A stretch of DNA of 64,000 nt from Flaccisagitta enflata (Eukaryota; Chaetognatha; Sagittoidea; Aphragmophora), in the NCBI GenBank assembly GCA_965153355.1, contig OZ231126.1, positions 55,924,001 to 55,988,000 of the forward strand, in the 5' to 3' direction. The position numbers were made by a program, and so were the translations under genes. The first letter of the stretch is position 1. Every line of letters begins with the position of its first letter. Shown one piece after another: positions 13,186 through 29,954 of the stretch. The notes beneath the pieces were generated by a model. That model saw only the letters and a program-made list of their open reading frames with translations. It was not told where the DNA came from and ran no database searches.

Positions 13186-13325
13186 CTTATTCCAAGTTTT
13201 TTTTTCTTGAAAATAAGTTAGAATTATGTATTCACCCTTATACATGTCAATGAAATAAGATTTACACTGAAAAAAGTGTGTTAATTTGCGGGCACTTAGC
13301 AGTTGGGACGATAATTGTTAAACAG

Positions 13326-13640
13326 GTGTTATGTTCTGTAAGAATGTCGCTCGTTTGGCTGATGCTATGGAGCGTATCCATGTGTGACAACCCTTAACAA
13401 CAGCTGAACGAGCGACATTGTTACAGAACATACTGTTGGAAAGTTGTAGCAAGTTTGTTCCCTCAAAAAATTACTCAAAATATTGTTATTTTAGCAAAAA
13501 TAGGTAGAAATATGTTTCCATGGCAACCAGATTTCTTGGGCAATAACGCATCCCTTCATTAGTCCATGTTTCAAATATCACTCCCCTGGCTTCATTTGTT
13601 TTTCTACAATGCTTGCCCCCGTTATCTCAAGTCTAGACGA
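13326..13640. mobile_element. Relative of the foldback element, one arm with a different end
   Basis: Begins in the shared central block (ATGTTCTGTAAGAATGTCGC and its inverse CAGAACATACTGTTGG), continues with arm sequence, then ends in GTCTAGACGAGATCTACTGTA. A copy at 22224-22547 has the same arm and end. Probably a mariner-type MITE that shares a core with 12581-13185. Confidence 0.65.
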
Positions 13641-14385
13641 GATCTACTGTAACTTAAATGAAATAACTTTTTACTAAGCGCAGTAGATAAAAGAATAATT
13701 CCGATTTTTTAAGAGAAACCAGTATGATTTTAAATGTTATAAAGCAATGAATCGGAATAATTGTCACGAGGTAAATTGATAGTTAATTGAAAAATATTTG
13801 GCGGAATTTAGTGAATCCAGTAAATTCAACTCGCCGGTAACGTCACCCGCTCAAAATCTTCTTCAGGCGGGTTGTTGTGAAGATGGACGTTCAAAGATCG
13901 AACGGCCATTCGATTCGTAGTGGCCATGAGACCTGGAGTCTGCAGTCCGGCCATGGCCCAATCTTTATCCTGATGTATTTAAATACGGAGTGCGGAGCGC
14001 AGCTGGCATGTGGATGTTAAATGTATATATGCAAGGGTGAGATACTGATTGTAACAAAAATATGTTTTACGGGAACAAGCCTGACCAGGTAACAATACGT
14101 ACTGACTGCGTCACAGTGTCTGCTGATTTTCGCGTCAACAGACAGGTTTTGAAAATGATTACCAAACGAGCCTCACAAGATACCTTAAACAGCGACTGAT
14201 CTGGTGCACTGCCAAAAAGTGCCGAGACCCTTTTTCTAAGAAGGCATAACGGACCTACCCTCTTATAAAGATGCGGAGGAGCATTCAGAGAAAGATTTTT
14301 GCTTCTCACTTCACATGCAACCCCTTTAGACGATGAAATGGCAGATTCAGATATCGAATATCCTTTCCAGGTTCCTCTCTTTTTG
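13641..14385. other. Unannotated spacer
   Basis: Single-copy-looking sequence with no reliable coding frame. The 118-residue minus frame at 14067-14423 runs into the C2 element and has no recognisable motif. Confidence 0.4.
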
Positions 14386-14925
14386 GGCAGCGGCCCCAAA
14401 GGGGACGAAGTCCTGTAGAACACAGGGGGACTTTCATTTGTCTGTCCATTCGTCCGTGCGTCCCCCCCAGGCCCTCTCAGGCCTGAAATCTGCCCTCTCA
14501 GGCCTAAAATCTGTCCTCTCAGGCCTGATATCTGCCCTCTCAGGCCTTGAATCTGCCCTCTCAGACCTGAAATTTGCCCTTTCAGGCCTGTTACCTCTCC
14601 TCTCAGGCCTAAAATGCACCCTCCCAGGTTGAAATCTGCCCTCTCAGATTCAAGGCCTGAGAGGGCAGATTTCAGGCCTGAGAGGGCAGATTTTAGGCCT
14701 GAGGGGGCGGATTTCAGGCCTGAGAGGGCCTGGGGGGGCGGACGGACGGACGGACGGACGGACGGACGAACGAACGAATAAAAGTCCCTTGTGTTCTACA
14801 GCACTTCGTCCCCTTCGGGGCTGCTGCCCTGCCTCTCATTCCAATTTACAACCATGCGAAGTAGGGCAACGGGTATAGCTGACCACGTATTGCCCTTGGG
14901 CGACCTGTTCCTTCATCGGTGCATA
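14385..14925. mobile_element. Family C2 element (Z subtype): palindromic, hairpins around a 21-bp array
   Basis: The left end GGGCAGCGGCCCC..GGGG and hairpin GTCCTGTAGAACACAGG (about 14387-14446) reappear inverted at about 14783-14830. Inside each is a GTCC/GGAC tetranucleotide tract. The middle is a 21-bp array (CTCTCAGGCCTGAAATCTGC) that flips orientation near 14640. Outside the right end is module X (about 14868-14920: GGGCAACGGG..GCTGACC..TTGCCC), which folds as a two-tier stem. The Leu-Ser-Gly repeat frame is an artefact. Confidence 0.75.
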
Positions 14926-15062
14926 GGTGCATTTGACCTGGATGTGGGCTTAGAAGAGATTCGTTTTCAGCCGATAATCGAGTCAAAGTCGAATCATTAC
15001 TCAGTTTCCTTCTTCGATATTCCGTGACCCGAGTGACATCCAACACAAAAATGCTTTGCTTT

Positions 15063-16301
<1,239 letters not shown>

Positions 16302-16575
16302 TGGCCACCTTGGCATAAGTGATAAGAATTTAAGCAGCAAGGCCAAGAAGTCAGTCAATCGGTCCGCCCGTTGTGAAAACGCTCTGATAAGATGCCGCGG
16401 TGGTTACTGTGTGTTGTTCGCCCAGCATTACTGTTTGTTTATCATGATGTTTGAGTGTAGTATAGTAACGTTATCATTGTAATAATGTAATTGTTTTTGC
16501 AAACAATTCTACCCCGGGCAACTTCGCGCGACCCCGAGCCACCCCTGGATAACCCAGTGCGTAGCCGTAATGACG

Positions 16576-16984
16576 TTTTTAGTCGCGTGCACGCGACTCT
16601 ACACCCCGCTTTGTCCGTCTGTCCGTCCGTCCGTCCGTCCGTCACACTTTATTTTTTTTTGTAATATAACGTCAACACTTAGGTAATTTTAGGTCTTTTT
16701 TAGTCATTAACAGTTATTCTAAGTCAATTTAAGTCATTTTGAGTCATTCTAAGTCATTTTAAGTTATTCCGAGTCATTTTAAGTTACTTTAGGTCATTTT
16801 TGGTCATTAGGTTTTTTAGTCATTTTAAGTCCTTTTTGGACATTTTAAGTCATTTTAAGTCATTTTAAGTCATTCTAAGTCACTTTAAGTCATTCTAAGT
16901 CATTCTAAGTCATTCTAAGTCATTCTAAGTCAGTTTTACCCTGTAAATCTCGCACGCGACTTATAGGTGTTGGCCTTGTTTTTT
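16576..16984 (+). mobile_element. HBE element, subtype R, complete (409 bp)
   Basis: T5, palindrome AGTCGCGTGCACGCGACT (16581-16598), CTCTACACCCCGCTTTGTCCG, (TCCG)n, CACACTTTATTTTT, an array of about 22 AAGTCATTTT-like 10-mers (about 16700-16935), then CTCGCACGCGACT and TATAGGTGTTGGCCTTG with a T run. This is the clearest short, complete copy of the type seen at 579-2613. Confidence 0.88.
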
Positions 16985-17281
16985 TTTTCTTGCCTAACAT
17001 GAAAACGACTGCCTTAGTCAGTAGCCACGAGTACTACATTAGAATCACCATTCACTTATTCGCCATTTACTTGTTGTGAGTGTAAGTACATGAGTATTAA
17101 TGATAATAAGGTGTTTTTTTCGATTGACCGCTTTTAATTCAGTCGGAAGATTGCTAGTTTAGCGGAAGCGGCATGGGAACCTATCGCATCTGTTTTCCTG
17201 AGTCCAGTAGTTTGATATCTTAAAAGACGCACACGTATTAAACATATTGTTATGAACACACACACGTACACATATTTTCTT

Positions 17282-17519
17282 CAGGGGTGTATATGATTGA
17301 GCGGCTTTTGATTCTATTCCCCCCCTGCCTTTGATTTTCTTCCCCGCAACGTGTCATGTTGCGGTTCAAAATCTTTGATTTTCTTCCCCTAAAAACTATA
17401 AAACAGTATATTTTAGGTTTGAATAGTGTTAAATTGTATTGTAGTAATTAAATTTTACCTTCACTGATTTTTTTCCCCATCTCAAAACCCTTTGATATAC
17501 TCAACTTTATACACACCTG
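17282..17519. mobile_element. hAT-like MITE, copy 1
   Basis: Ends CAGGGGTGTATATGATTGAG and CTCAACTTTATACACACCTG are inverted matches. The flanking octamers ATTTTCTT and ATTTACTT match at 7 of 8, as expected for an 8-bp duplication. Interior shares TTTGATTTTCTTCCCC and CAGTATATTTTAGGTTT with 22850-23168. The CAGGGGTG start is typical of hAT ends. Confidence 0.78.
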
Positions 17520-17527
17520 ATTTACTT

Positions 17528-17926
17528 TAAAGATTAAATTACAAAAGACACAGAAACGAACACAAATGTCAAAAAAACAGCCGTGCAATCTACCGCTCGT
17601 TTTTGCAAACCGACTTTTTCCAATGGGGCAACACAGAGATCTTTTTCTCTCAGGCCCACCCAAAGGGGCTACACAGAGATCTTTTTCTTTCCTTCCCTTT
17701 TCTGTTTTTCGGCGGGTGGATTTCCCCCATTGAAGCTCCATCAAGATATCATCAAATAAATTGCCGTTGAAACGAACTGAATTAAGCGGAATTACCCGGA
17801 TGTTGGTAAAAGCAAGTTGCCCGTATGTGAGGGAGACAGCCGGAAGGGGTCGAGACTTCACCATTCCCACCCTCAGGATGTCATTATTGTCGGAAGAAAA
17901 CGAAGAAATGCCACCTTAATGAGTCC

Positions 17927-17929
<3 letters not shown>
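17528..17929. other. Unannotated spacer
   Basis: A 140-residue minus frame overlaps this and the hAT-like MITE; it has no recognisable motif and half of it is transposon, so it is not called. Confidence 0.4.
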
Positions 17930-19235
<1,306 letters not shown>

Positions 19236-19431
19236 TTTCGAGAATCATCAACGCTAATGAGAGCAACAGAATGTCAACGACGAATTTTTCTTCTTCTCTT
19301 TCTTCTTTATTGCTTCTCTTCCATCTTTTCCCTCCTCTTCTTCTTCGTCTTCTACTGCTTCTCCTTCATCTATTTCTTCATCCAGTTCCTCTCATCCTTC
19401 TCTTTCTTCTTCTTTTTGAAATTCTCCTATC

Positions 19432-19754
19432 TTTTAAGTGCGTCCTCGCACTTCTATAAGAGGTCATGACCGTCGGTCGGTTGGTCGGTTGGTTGGTCGG
19501 TCCCGCAAACGTTTGAAATGTGCAAAACGGCTGATTCTGACAAATTTCTTCATTCCTATCACCTTTCATGCCTCATTACATTCATATTCATTCATTCATT
19601 CATTCATTCATTCATTCATTCATTCATTCATTCATTCATTCATTCATTCATTCATTCTTTCATTCATTCATATATTCATTTTTCATCAAAAACGTTCATT
19701 CACAAAATCTTAATCAAGCGAGGCGCACTTATTGGCCTTCACTTGGCCTTGTTT
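19432..19754 (+). mobile_element. HBE element, subtype H, complete, with (ATTC)n interior
   Basis: T4, hairpin AAGTGCGTCCTCGCACTT (19436-19453), CTATAAGAGG, a GGTCGGTT tract, (ATTC)n at 19586-19680, AACGTTCATTC, then CGAGGCGCACTTATTGGCC and TTGGCCTTGTTT. The distal GAGGCGCACTT is the inverse of AAGTGCGTCCTC apart from one base. Confidence 0.82.
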
Positions 19755-19844
19755 CTTTCTCTTTTTTCTTTTTCTCTATCTTAGTTTTCTGCATCTCCTC
19801 GTTTTTAGAGGCTATTTTACCAATAAAGGCGGCTCTCGCCGACC

Positions 19845-19978
19845 GGAAAAAAGTCGTAAATGGGAGTCTCTTTTTCAGTGCATGTTCTTCTGTGTGCATC
19901 TCATGATGTCTGGTTGACTGCTTGCCTGTTTTTGTCATTTAATCTGTCTCTCTGTCTCTTTTTTCATCTTCCTTTGTC

Positions 19979-20058
<80 letters not shown>

Positions 20059-20105
20059 TGTGTGTGTGTGTGTGTTTGTGCGTGTGTATGTGTGTGTGTG
20101 TGTGT

Positions 20106-20184
<79 letters not shown>

Positions 20185-20710
20185 TCTATGTGTGTGTAAA
20201 TGTGTGTGTGTGTGTGTGTGTGTGTGAGCGTGTGTGTGTGAAATTGTGTATGTGTGGGGGGTGTGTGAGTCTCTCTCTCTAGCTTTCGCTTTCTCTTTCC
20301 CTTTATATTGTCTTTCTCTCTCTCTCACTCTTTTTCTCTCTCAGGCAGAGTATAATGCAAAAGCTAGCGTCATAAAAGTTAGGGCCAATTTCTGTAACAT
20401 CTTGACTCTTCTCTCTTGTTACATGGGGCTGAAAAATAGAATCAGGGAAAAATATCGATTTTTGAAAAAATGCGAAAAAATATTAAAAGATTCAAAAATT
20501 CATAGCGCCAAAACTGATGATCGTAGAGACTTCTGGTTGGCGCCATTTGAAAGAGAAAAATAAGCTCTTTCTTAGCTATGAATATAAAAAAATGTATCAT
20601 CCCAGCCCTAAAATGACCCAACTTCCTAAAATTGCCGCAAACCGAAAATAGAAAACTTTATTTCCCCCCTACGTTTCAAAAAGTCGAATTACGTAATTCG
20701 ACTTTTTTCC
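19845..20710 (-). mobile_element. Family C3 element copy 2 carrying GT/CT arrays
   Basis: GGAAAAAAGTCG at 19845-19856, preceded by hairpin GGCGGCTCTCGCCG, and CGACTTTTTTCC at 20699-20710. The 3' side is a perfect 30-bp palindrome at 20678-20707 centred on ATTACGTAAT. About 270 bp before it matches copy 1. The GT and CT arrays occupy the place of the GA array in copy 1. Confidence 0.75.
19981..20226. repeat. (GT)n-(CT)n-(GT)n compound microsatellite
   Basis: About 65 GT units with a few GCG/GTTT variants, about 35 CT units, then a second GT run. Confidence 0.97.
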
Positions 20711-20755
20711 AATAACAAAACCAGCATTAACCAAATTTCTCACTCATTCTTTCAT

Positions 20756-20873
20756 TTGATCATTCATTCATTCATTCATTTATTAGTAAATAACGTTCAT
20801 TCTTAAAAAACTTTCATCCTTAAAAAGACGTTCATTTAAGGAGGATGTATCGTTGGCCTACTTGGCCTTGTTT
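20756..20873 (+). mobile_element. HBE 3' end, subtype M (partial)
   Basis: (ATTC)n, AACGTTCATTC, then GAGGATGTATCGTTGGCC and TACTTGGCCTTGTTT, nearly identical to the 3' part of 46523-46840. The 5' hairpin is absent. Confidence 0.72.
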
Positions 20874-21777
<904 letters not shown>

Positions 21778-21868
21778 CCGTGTTTCCCTTTGGATAGCAC
21801 GATGTAAAGATTTCCTCGAATCGGATTTCGTGTCTTACATCCATACAGGACGGTCAAGGTGAGACATC

Positions 21869-22030
21869 TCCTGCTCCTTCGGCTCCTGCGGCTCCTGCGG
21901 CTCCTGCGGCTCCTGCGGCTCCTGCGGCTCCTGCGGCTCCTGCGGCTCCTTCGGACGCGGACACTGCGGTTCCTGCGGACGCGGACACTGCGGACGCTAC
22001 GGACACTGCGGCTCCTGCGGCCTCTACGGA
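21869..22030. repeat. 9-bp minisatellite (TCCTGCGGC)
   Basis: About 10 close copies of GGCTCCTGC, then GGACGCGGACACTGC variants and a (GAT)n run at about 22064-22087. The Ala/Gly-rich minus frame over this stretch cannot be distinguished from repeat translation. Confidence 0.85.
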
Positions 22031-22223
22031 GACAGAAACGGATCCGGAAGCGAATTCCTCCGATAGTGATGATGATGATGATGATGATGGAGACACATAT
22101 GATCCCACCACGAATGCATTGTCCGGCCTTGACGGAGAAGGTAAATATTTCAATATATTGGACATCTCCCAACCTTTTCGATGATATTCATAATGCTGAA
22201 GATTATGATGGTATCCTTGTTAT

Positions 22224-22547
22224 CTAAATGGGTGAAGCAGTTGCTAGGGGTTGTCACATATGGATATGCTCCCTAGCAATGAACAACAAGCGACATTCTT
22301 ACAGAACATACTGTGGGAAAATTGTAGCAAATTTGATTTTAAGTAATGTTCCCTAAAAAAATCTCTCAAAATATTGATATTTTAGCGAGAATATATAGAA
22401 ATATGTTTCCATGGCAACCAGCTATCATGGAGAATCAAGCATCCTTTGATTAGTCTATGATCTAAATATCGCTCCCCTAGCTTCATTCATTCTTCCACAA
22501 TGCTTGCCCCCGTTATCTCAAGTCTAGACGAGATCTACTGTATCATT
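22224..22547. mobile_element. MITE sharing arm and end with 13326-13640
   Basis: GTTGCTAGGGG..CCCTAGCAA centre remnant, CAGAACATACTGTGGG, CATGGCAACCAG, and end GTCTAGACGAGATCTACTGTA, all shared with 13326-13640. The left end is eroded. Confidence 0.65.
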
Positions 22548-22849
22548 TCACGAATGCCACGTGGCTTGCGTCTTGCGGCTGAAACTCGGTCCTTGAGGCT
22601 ATGGTTTGGGCCTCATGGAAGACAATTGAGCCTCGTGACTGAGATCGGAGAAAGTTAAGCGCGGGATTTTCGCGTCACCGTCGTTGCTCACTTCTGTAAT
22701 TCTGAGGCACGACTGCACGTGCATGTGTTATTTTGTGAATAAGGCAAAGAATTAGATATCAGATGTCAAATTGGTGTCCTTCAATTTTCAAGGATTCGTT
22801 ATCCTCACGGCCGTTACCCATCGACGTGCAACTCACCCTGACTTCTCTC
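22548..22849. other. Unannotated spacer
   Basis: Mixed sequence, nothing recognised. Confidence 0.4.
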
Positions 22850-23866
<1,017 letters not shown>

Positions 23867-25224
23867 TAAGTTGAGGTGCAAATGAAGATAAAATTTCGGT
23901 TTCAGTCTCTTTTCATAACTATATCCATAACTATTTTGTGATTTTTTAAATGAGATTTTTAATTTTGTAGTATAACATTATTTTCTTAATAAAAGAAACC
24001 TTAGTAAGATAACGGCATTGTTTTTTTTACTGACCAAGACAAGAAAGACTCACTGGAAATAATAGATTCCTTAAAAATAGTAGAGCAAAAATTCAAAACC
24101 TGCGAAGGGAAAATTCTAAGATTTGAACAAATTGAACAATTTTGCATTTCCAAGGACATGGCCTTCATCTTATATGTTCTTAGAATGAGGCCATGTTTTT
24201 GAAAATGCAAAATTTTGCATTTTGAAAGAGTCTTAGAATTTTCCCTAAGACAAGTCAAGTTGCAAAATCAAATTTTCTTTAGATTTCCTTCTTTTTTCTC
24301 CCCTCTTCACTTGCTCAGCACTCCTTTTTTCATCTACAAATGATATTCTTAGTGAGAGACTGCTTTGACCGATAATTCTGGCTGATGCTCATACTTTGTA
24401 TTTTGAACAATGTATAACCATGTCAATTTTCGAGTTCACCGATAAAAACTTCTACATATGGCTCAAATCTTGAATACAGACCAACTTTCTGTCCTCAATT
24501 CACTGAAATTTGTGAGTCATTTTCCAGGATCAGGGTGACTGCATGAACGAGTTAAGCAGCAGCGGCAGCAGCAGCGCAGTAAATTTTTTCGCTTAGGCTC
24601 ATGAACGCACGATGAACGCAGCACGTAGCTTCACCCAGGAAACTTTAGGTAGCCCACTTATTTTGGGGCGGTAATTGATAGTAATAGTTAATGAAAACAG
24701 CCAGACCGATGTAATTCAGTGTAAATGATAAAAAAATTACATAAGTAAGCAGTGTCTGACCTCAAATCCCTTACATTATTGCCTCTTTCAACCTAAGGAA
24801 CTCATGCACAAGTTTGATTAGATGACATTCCATTGGCCGGCGATGCCGCTGTTAGCGCTCAGAACAGAAAAGAGAAAGTAGATCCAACAAGTTTTTTGAG
24901 AATTTTAACAGAAATAGGCGGTTCCTTAAAAGAGATTTTAATAAGGTGCAGGAAAAGTATCATTATCTGGTGCTATTTTTGCTATTGTCTACAGGAAATA
25001 GCTAATGATTTATTAGAATAGGCGGATCACTTTTATACGTGGGGAAGTTGTCCACCTCAGATTTCCGACGATGCGTGCTGGCTAATATTCTATGCAAAAC
25101 TAAAAACAATATAACAAAACAATTATGTTTTTTTTTATGAAAAAGGTCTAAATTAGCAAAATTTAGAATATTGAAAAAAATGTTTTGACTCTTCTAATTT
25201 GGTCTTCGTTTGCACCTCGACTTA
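23867..25224. mobile_element. Candidate TA-flanked element, ~1.36 kb
   Basis: TAAGTTGAGGTGCAAATGAA at the left and an inverse TTCGTTTGCACCTCGACTTA at the right match with two differences and start and end in TA. The interior is AT-rich with no transposase frame and contains a small foldback (24107-24245). Confidence 0.45.
24107..24245. repeat. Small foldback, ~139 bp
   Basis: GGGAAAATTCTAAGA pairs with TCTTAGAATTTTCCC, and GACATGGCCTTCAT pairs with ATGAGGCCATGT, with AATTTTGCATTT repeated between. Could be a MITE or a hairpin RNA source; it has no clear target duplication. Confidence 0.6.
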
Positions 25225-25425
25225 AGAATCAATTACTTGTTTTGAAAAATCATGATCTTTGCAAAAATAAACTTAAATATCAGAACATGAGCTATGCAAG
25301 AGTTTATGAAAAGGCAGAATTTCAATTCTATGAAGAGAACAAATTTGTATAAGCTAATTCAAACAATGTTAGCATATTGTTTTATCCCACTGCAGTATGC
25401 AAATTAGGTCCTCAATAATTTTATA

Positions 25426-25470
25426 AACAAGGCCAAGAGATGTCCAATAGATGCGTCCTCTTTAGACGTA
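25426..25470 (-). mobile_element. Solo HBE 3' end, subtype M-like
   Basis: Minus strand reads GAGGACGCATCTATTGGAC and TTGGCCTTGTTT with no TCCG tract or 5' hairpin nearby. Confidence 0.5.
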
Positions 25471-25564
25471 AGATATTATCATACAATTTATTAAGATATT
25501 AAGATATAATAATATGAAAATAAAAAGATCCAGAGAAAAAGAGAAAGATATAAACTGATTTCTC

Positions 25565-25630
25565 TCTCTCCTCCCCCCCCCCACGCCTCCCCACCCCTCC
25601 CCCACACCTCCCAACCCCTCCCCCCACGTC
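25565..25630. repeat. C-rich CCCCTCCC tract
   Basis: Pyrimidine-rich CCTCCCCACCCCTCCCCC sequence; the opposite strand is G-rich with several G runs and could form a quadruplex. Confidence 0.6.
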
Positions 25631-25633
25631 AAC

Positions 25634-25892
25634 AGTGAGCGTTCTAACCCTGACATTGGATTTGTGAAAATTTTATATTCTGGCTGCAAGAACAGCTCCA
25701 GCCAGACAATTATTCGAATTTTATGGCCATTTAAAGTTTTTAAGGACAATTGTCCTAAATTATTTTGAGACAATTGTCCTTAAAATCTTTAAATGGCTGT
25801 AGAATCTGAAATAATTATCTGACTGAGCTGTTCTTGTAGTCTAGGATAGGTAAAATTTTCTGCCAAATCCAATGGTCTGGGTTAGAACACTT
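25634..25892. repeat. Foldback element, ~125-bp arms
   Basis: Left arm from GAGCGTTCTAACCC pairs with right arm ending GGGTTAGAACACTT. Internal paired blocks include AAGAACAGCT, CCATTTAAAG and AAGGACAATTGTC, around a short centre near 25760. Arms are roughly 80-85% complementary. Confidence 0.72.
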
Positions 25893-26999
<1,107 letters not shown>

Positions 27000-27185
27000 G
27001 GCAGAGAGAGACGCAGAGACAAACAGACAGTCAAAGTCAGATTGACAGGGACAGAGAGGGGACAGGGAAGCAGATGGACAGAGAGACAAATACGCAGACA
27101 GATCAACAAATGCACCACAATAGCCCTAAATCAACACCTATCAAGTAAAATTACCTATCTCAACCCCAGCACCCCCAAACCATCC

Positions 27186-27334
27186 CTCGCATCTTTATGA
27201 GGGGCTCTGCCCGTCCGTCCGTCGGCCCGTTATACCTCCTGAAATATCTCAATTCTCCGCTGTTTTTGACCACACATTCCGCGCAAATTTCACTCAACAC
27301 AGTCAGGACTCGGGACGCATCGTATTCAAAGCAC
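27186..27334 (+). mobile_element. Degenerate HBE, subtype M
   Basis: CTCGCATCTTTATGAGGGG, then CCGTCCGTCCGTCGG, TATACCTCCTGAAA and CTGTTTTTGACC as in 9678-9974, with GGGACGCATCG near 27312. The left arm of the hairpin and the 3' terminus are lost. Confidence 0.55.
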
Positions 27335-27755
27335 CGAACTTCGTATACTTCCAAAGTTTCCCTATGGAATGTCCTCAGGCGACTTTTCTCCCACGCTCTT
27401 TATGATTGTGACGGTGGTGGCGGCGGTGGTAGTGGTGATGTCGGCGGCGGTGGTGGCAGCCTCGTCTTAAGCGTCGATGTCGAAACTGTTAGCGGCGGCG
27501 ACGGATTAAGAAGGGATCAGAAACCAATTGAAGAAACCACCGAAGATGCTCATGAGGATTGAGGATTGCGGAAAATTCACAAATCGCCAATGATGAAAGC
27601 AACGATAACGACGGCAGGAATGACGGTGAGAAAACGACGACGATGACGACGACGACGAAGAAGAGTCAATGTCAATTTGAATGAAATTGACCCAAGACGA
27701 AAGAGAAGACGAAGGGGAAGATGAATCAATTACATTTTGACTCGGAAACGAAAAG
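27335..27755. other. Unannotated spacer, GGC and GAC rich
   Basis: Short degenerate GGTGGCGGC and GACGACGAC runs (27410-27660). A 121-residue plus frame (27197-27562) crosses an HBE remnant and is not supported. Confidence 0.4.
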
Positions 27756-27979
27756 TGACGCGGGGTTACATTAATGTCGCGGAGGAGGGAGCAGGGGCGG
27801 ACACCTCCTCCCCCCTACACACACATACAATCACACAGTCAATCTAATCCACGGCACTTACATGCTCATTTCCACACCTTTAAATTGTGACTGAAGACCA
27901 ATGGATCAACGGACCGATGGACCAACAGATGAACGGATGGACAAAACCTCTTTTAGAGTCGCGAGTCCGCGACTTAAAA
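27756..27979 (-). mobile_element. HBE element with the GTGACGCGGGG 3' variant
   Basis: Minus-strand order: hairpin AGTCGCGGACTCGCGACT (27957-27974), AAAAGAGG, TCCATCCG-type tract, interior, then GCCCCTGCTCC and AACCCCGCGTCACTTTT. The 3' variant is shared with 43502-43709 and, more loosely, 50692-50886. Confidence 0.68.
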
Positions 27980-28129
27980 AGGCGATTGCGTGAATAAGCG
28001 TGGATTAAAACCACGCGAGCGATCGAAATCTTTCTCGCTCGTAAGCTTTTCGAAGCCTAATTTACATATTCCCTAATCGTCGATCGAACGCGTTGCGATG
28101 GAAGAACTCCACGCGCCGCGGAAAAGTAA

Positions 28130-28370
28130 AAGAACGTTTTGAATGAATGAATGAATGAATGAATGAATGAATGAATGAATGAATGAATGAATGAATGAAT
28201 GAATGAATGAATGAATGAATGAATGAATGAATGTTGGTAGGCATGAGAATGAAGAATGACTTCCTATGCGATTATTTTTCGGGGTTCTAAGGTTTTTGGG
28301 ACAAACCGACCGACTAACCGACCAACAGACCTCCAGACCTCCTGTAGATGTGCGAGGACGCACACAAGAA
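28130..28370 (-). mobile_element. HBE element, H-like, with (ATTC)n interior; 3' end missing
   Basis: Minus strand: GTGCGTCCTCGCAC hairpin (28350-28363), TACAGGAGG, GGTCGGTTAGTCGG, then (ATTC)n (28141-28232) and AACGTTC. The sequence stops matching before the GGCCTTG terminus. Confidence 0.62.
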
Positions 28371-28535
28371 GAAATGTTAATCTAGACTGTATTACTGTCG
28401 TGTTGACCACTGTTTCAATGTTTTGAATGATTACAAATGGCTACTGAATGAGAGTGGCTGTGTATGAATTGAAGTGTTTGCTCAATCAAATAATAGAAGA
28501 AAAAAATTCGCTCGCAATAACAATATTTCGGACGT

Positions 28536-28606
28536 ACCGACCTACCGACCTACCGACCTACCGACCGACACGGCAAGTTCTAGAGTCGCGTGTCCGCGAC
28601 TAAAAA
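28536..28606 (-). mobile_element. HBE 5' end only, subtype R
   Basis: Hairpin AGTCGCGGACACGCGACT on the minus strand (28584-28601), CTAGAACTTGCCGTGTCGG, then GGTAGGTCGG units. No 3' end visible. Confidence 0.62.
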
Positions 28607-28807
28607 TCAATCTATCAATTATATGATGCTGGTCATCAAAGTAGTGTGTGGCTTTACCCAACACAGCAACAGCGGGTGAGCCTTGGAAAGATTTCAGGGT
28701 TTTAGCTCGCCACGCCACGCGCGATTCCGGATTAAAGAGATCAGCTATTATTACGTAATAAATCGGCCATACATGCTTTCGTCAAGTGGCGTTCTCAGGG
28801 AACTATG

Positions 28808-29409
28808 TACTATCTTCGAAATAAAAATTTTGCAGCACATTTTGATCAATTTCTCATAAGCGGTTTAACCTAACTATAAAAAATCGGTGACCAAATTAGA
28901 GCTCTTCAAATTTCCAAGCCAGCTGTGCAATCCGCGTTTCTCTAACTTTATTGGTTTAGAAACTATTAAACTTTAAACAAAAGGCTTGTTTTTGAAGGAT
29001 TCTTAACTGGACTCCATTTCTTGTAATCATTTCCATTCAAACAATCATAAATCATTTGTTTTTTGATGAATCTAGAATCTAGAAAAAATTGGTGACCAAA
29101 ATGTTGAGTTTTTCAAGGGTCATCTTTTTTCTTTTTGACAAAACAAAATTGGTGCAGCCAATAAAAAGTTACGGTCACTCAAAGATAGGAAAAGTAAATA
29201 TTGCCTATTGCGCAAAAAGTTTTGAACGCTATCACTCCTCAAAGCTTCCTGAGGCTCTGTAAATTACTTCCCTGGCAAATGGCTGCAATAATTGAGCTAG
29301 GGGGAGCTTAAATCAATAATTGATCGATTTGCAGTTGTCTGGTTTATGTTGTTTAATCAATAAAAGACCTAGAATCTTAGGTTGCAACATTTTTATTTCG
29401 AAGATAGTA
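28808..29409. mobile_element. TA-flanked MITE, 602 bp
   Basis: Inverted ends TACTATCTTCGAAATAAAAA (28808) and TTTTTATTTCGAAGATAGTA (to 29409), with TTTGCAGC/GTTGCAAC just inside. An internal AAAAAATTGGTGACCAAA block occurs twice (about 28878 and 29083). No coding frame. Confidence 0.82.
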
Positions 29410-29438
29410 TAAGAAGATCTGTGAGGGAGTTAGGAATT

Positions 29439-29543
29439 CCGTATTTGCCCAAAATAGCATCCGGGCGCTCTTGAAAATAGAGTTTCTCATTGTCATATTC
29501 TGCTTCCATTAGCGCCCCCCCCCACTGGAACTAGAAAGTACGG
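29439..29543. mobile_element. Short relative of the 1843-2192 MITE
   Basis: CCGTATTT and TACGG ends with CCGGGCGCTCTTGAAAAT and TTAGCGCCCCCCCCC inside, matching the right half of the larger element. Confidence 0.55.
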
Positions 29544-29954
29544 TCATATAAAGTGAACTTTTAAAATTTCTGCAGTTAGACGAAGGACGAAGCCAACGAA
29601 ACCCCATGGGCTGATCACATGCAAACAGGGCCTACCTTGACCAGCAAGAAATAGCAAACAGTGTATACACGGTGACGGTCGGCTGGAGACCGCCGATCCC
29701 TCAACCAACCAACCCAACCTTCCGACAGCCCATACCATCGGGAAAGTAGCAGTTAGAGGAGAATTGAAGGGGAAAAAGACGCACGTTGGCGTTGAAAAAG
29801 AGGGATTCTTCCGCTCCGTCAGCAGCAATAAAAAGTTTTATGGCGCTTCCACGAGAGCAAAATGCGGCAGCACCGTCGATTGAGCCGGTTTCTCGCCAAA
29901 ATGCTCCTTTGTTTTCACCCTTCTTTCTCCTGCTGTATAGTGTATGCCATGATG
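29544..29954. other. Unannotated spacer
   Basis: Two overlapping minus frames of about 90 codons have no recognisable motif. Confidence 0.35.

Noticed and set aside
21854-22172. Ala/Gly-rich repetitive protein (structural-protein-like)
   Set aside because: Dictated by the 9-bp TCCTGCGGC minisatellite; no signal peptide or unique flanking domain can be supported.
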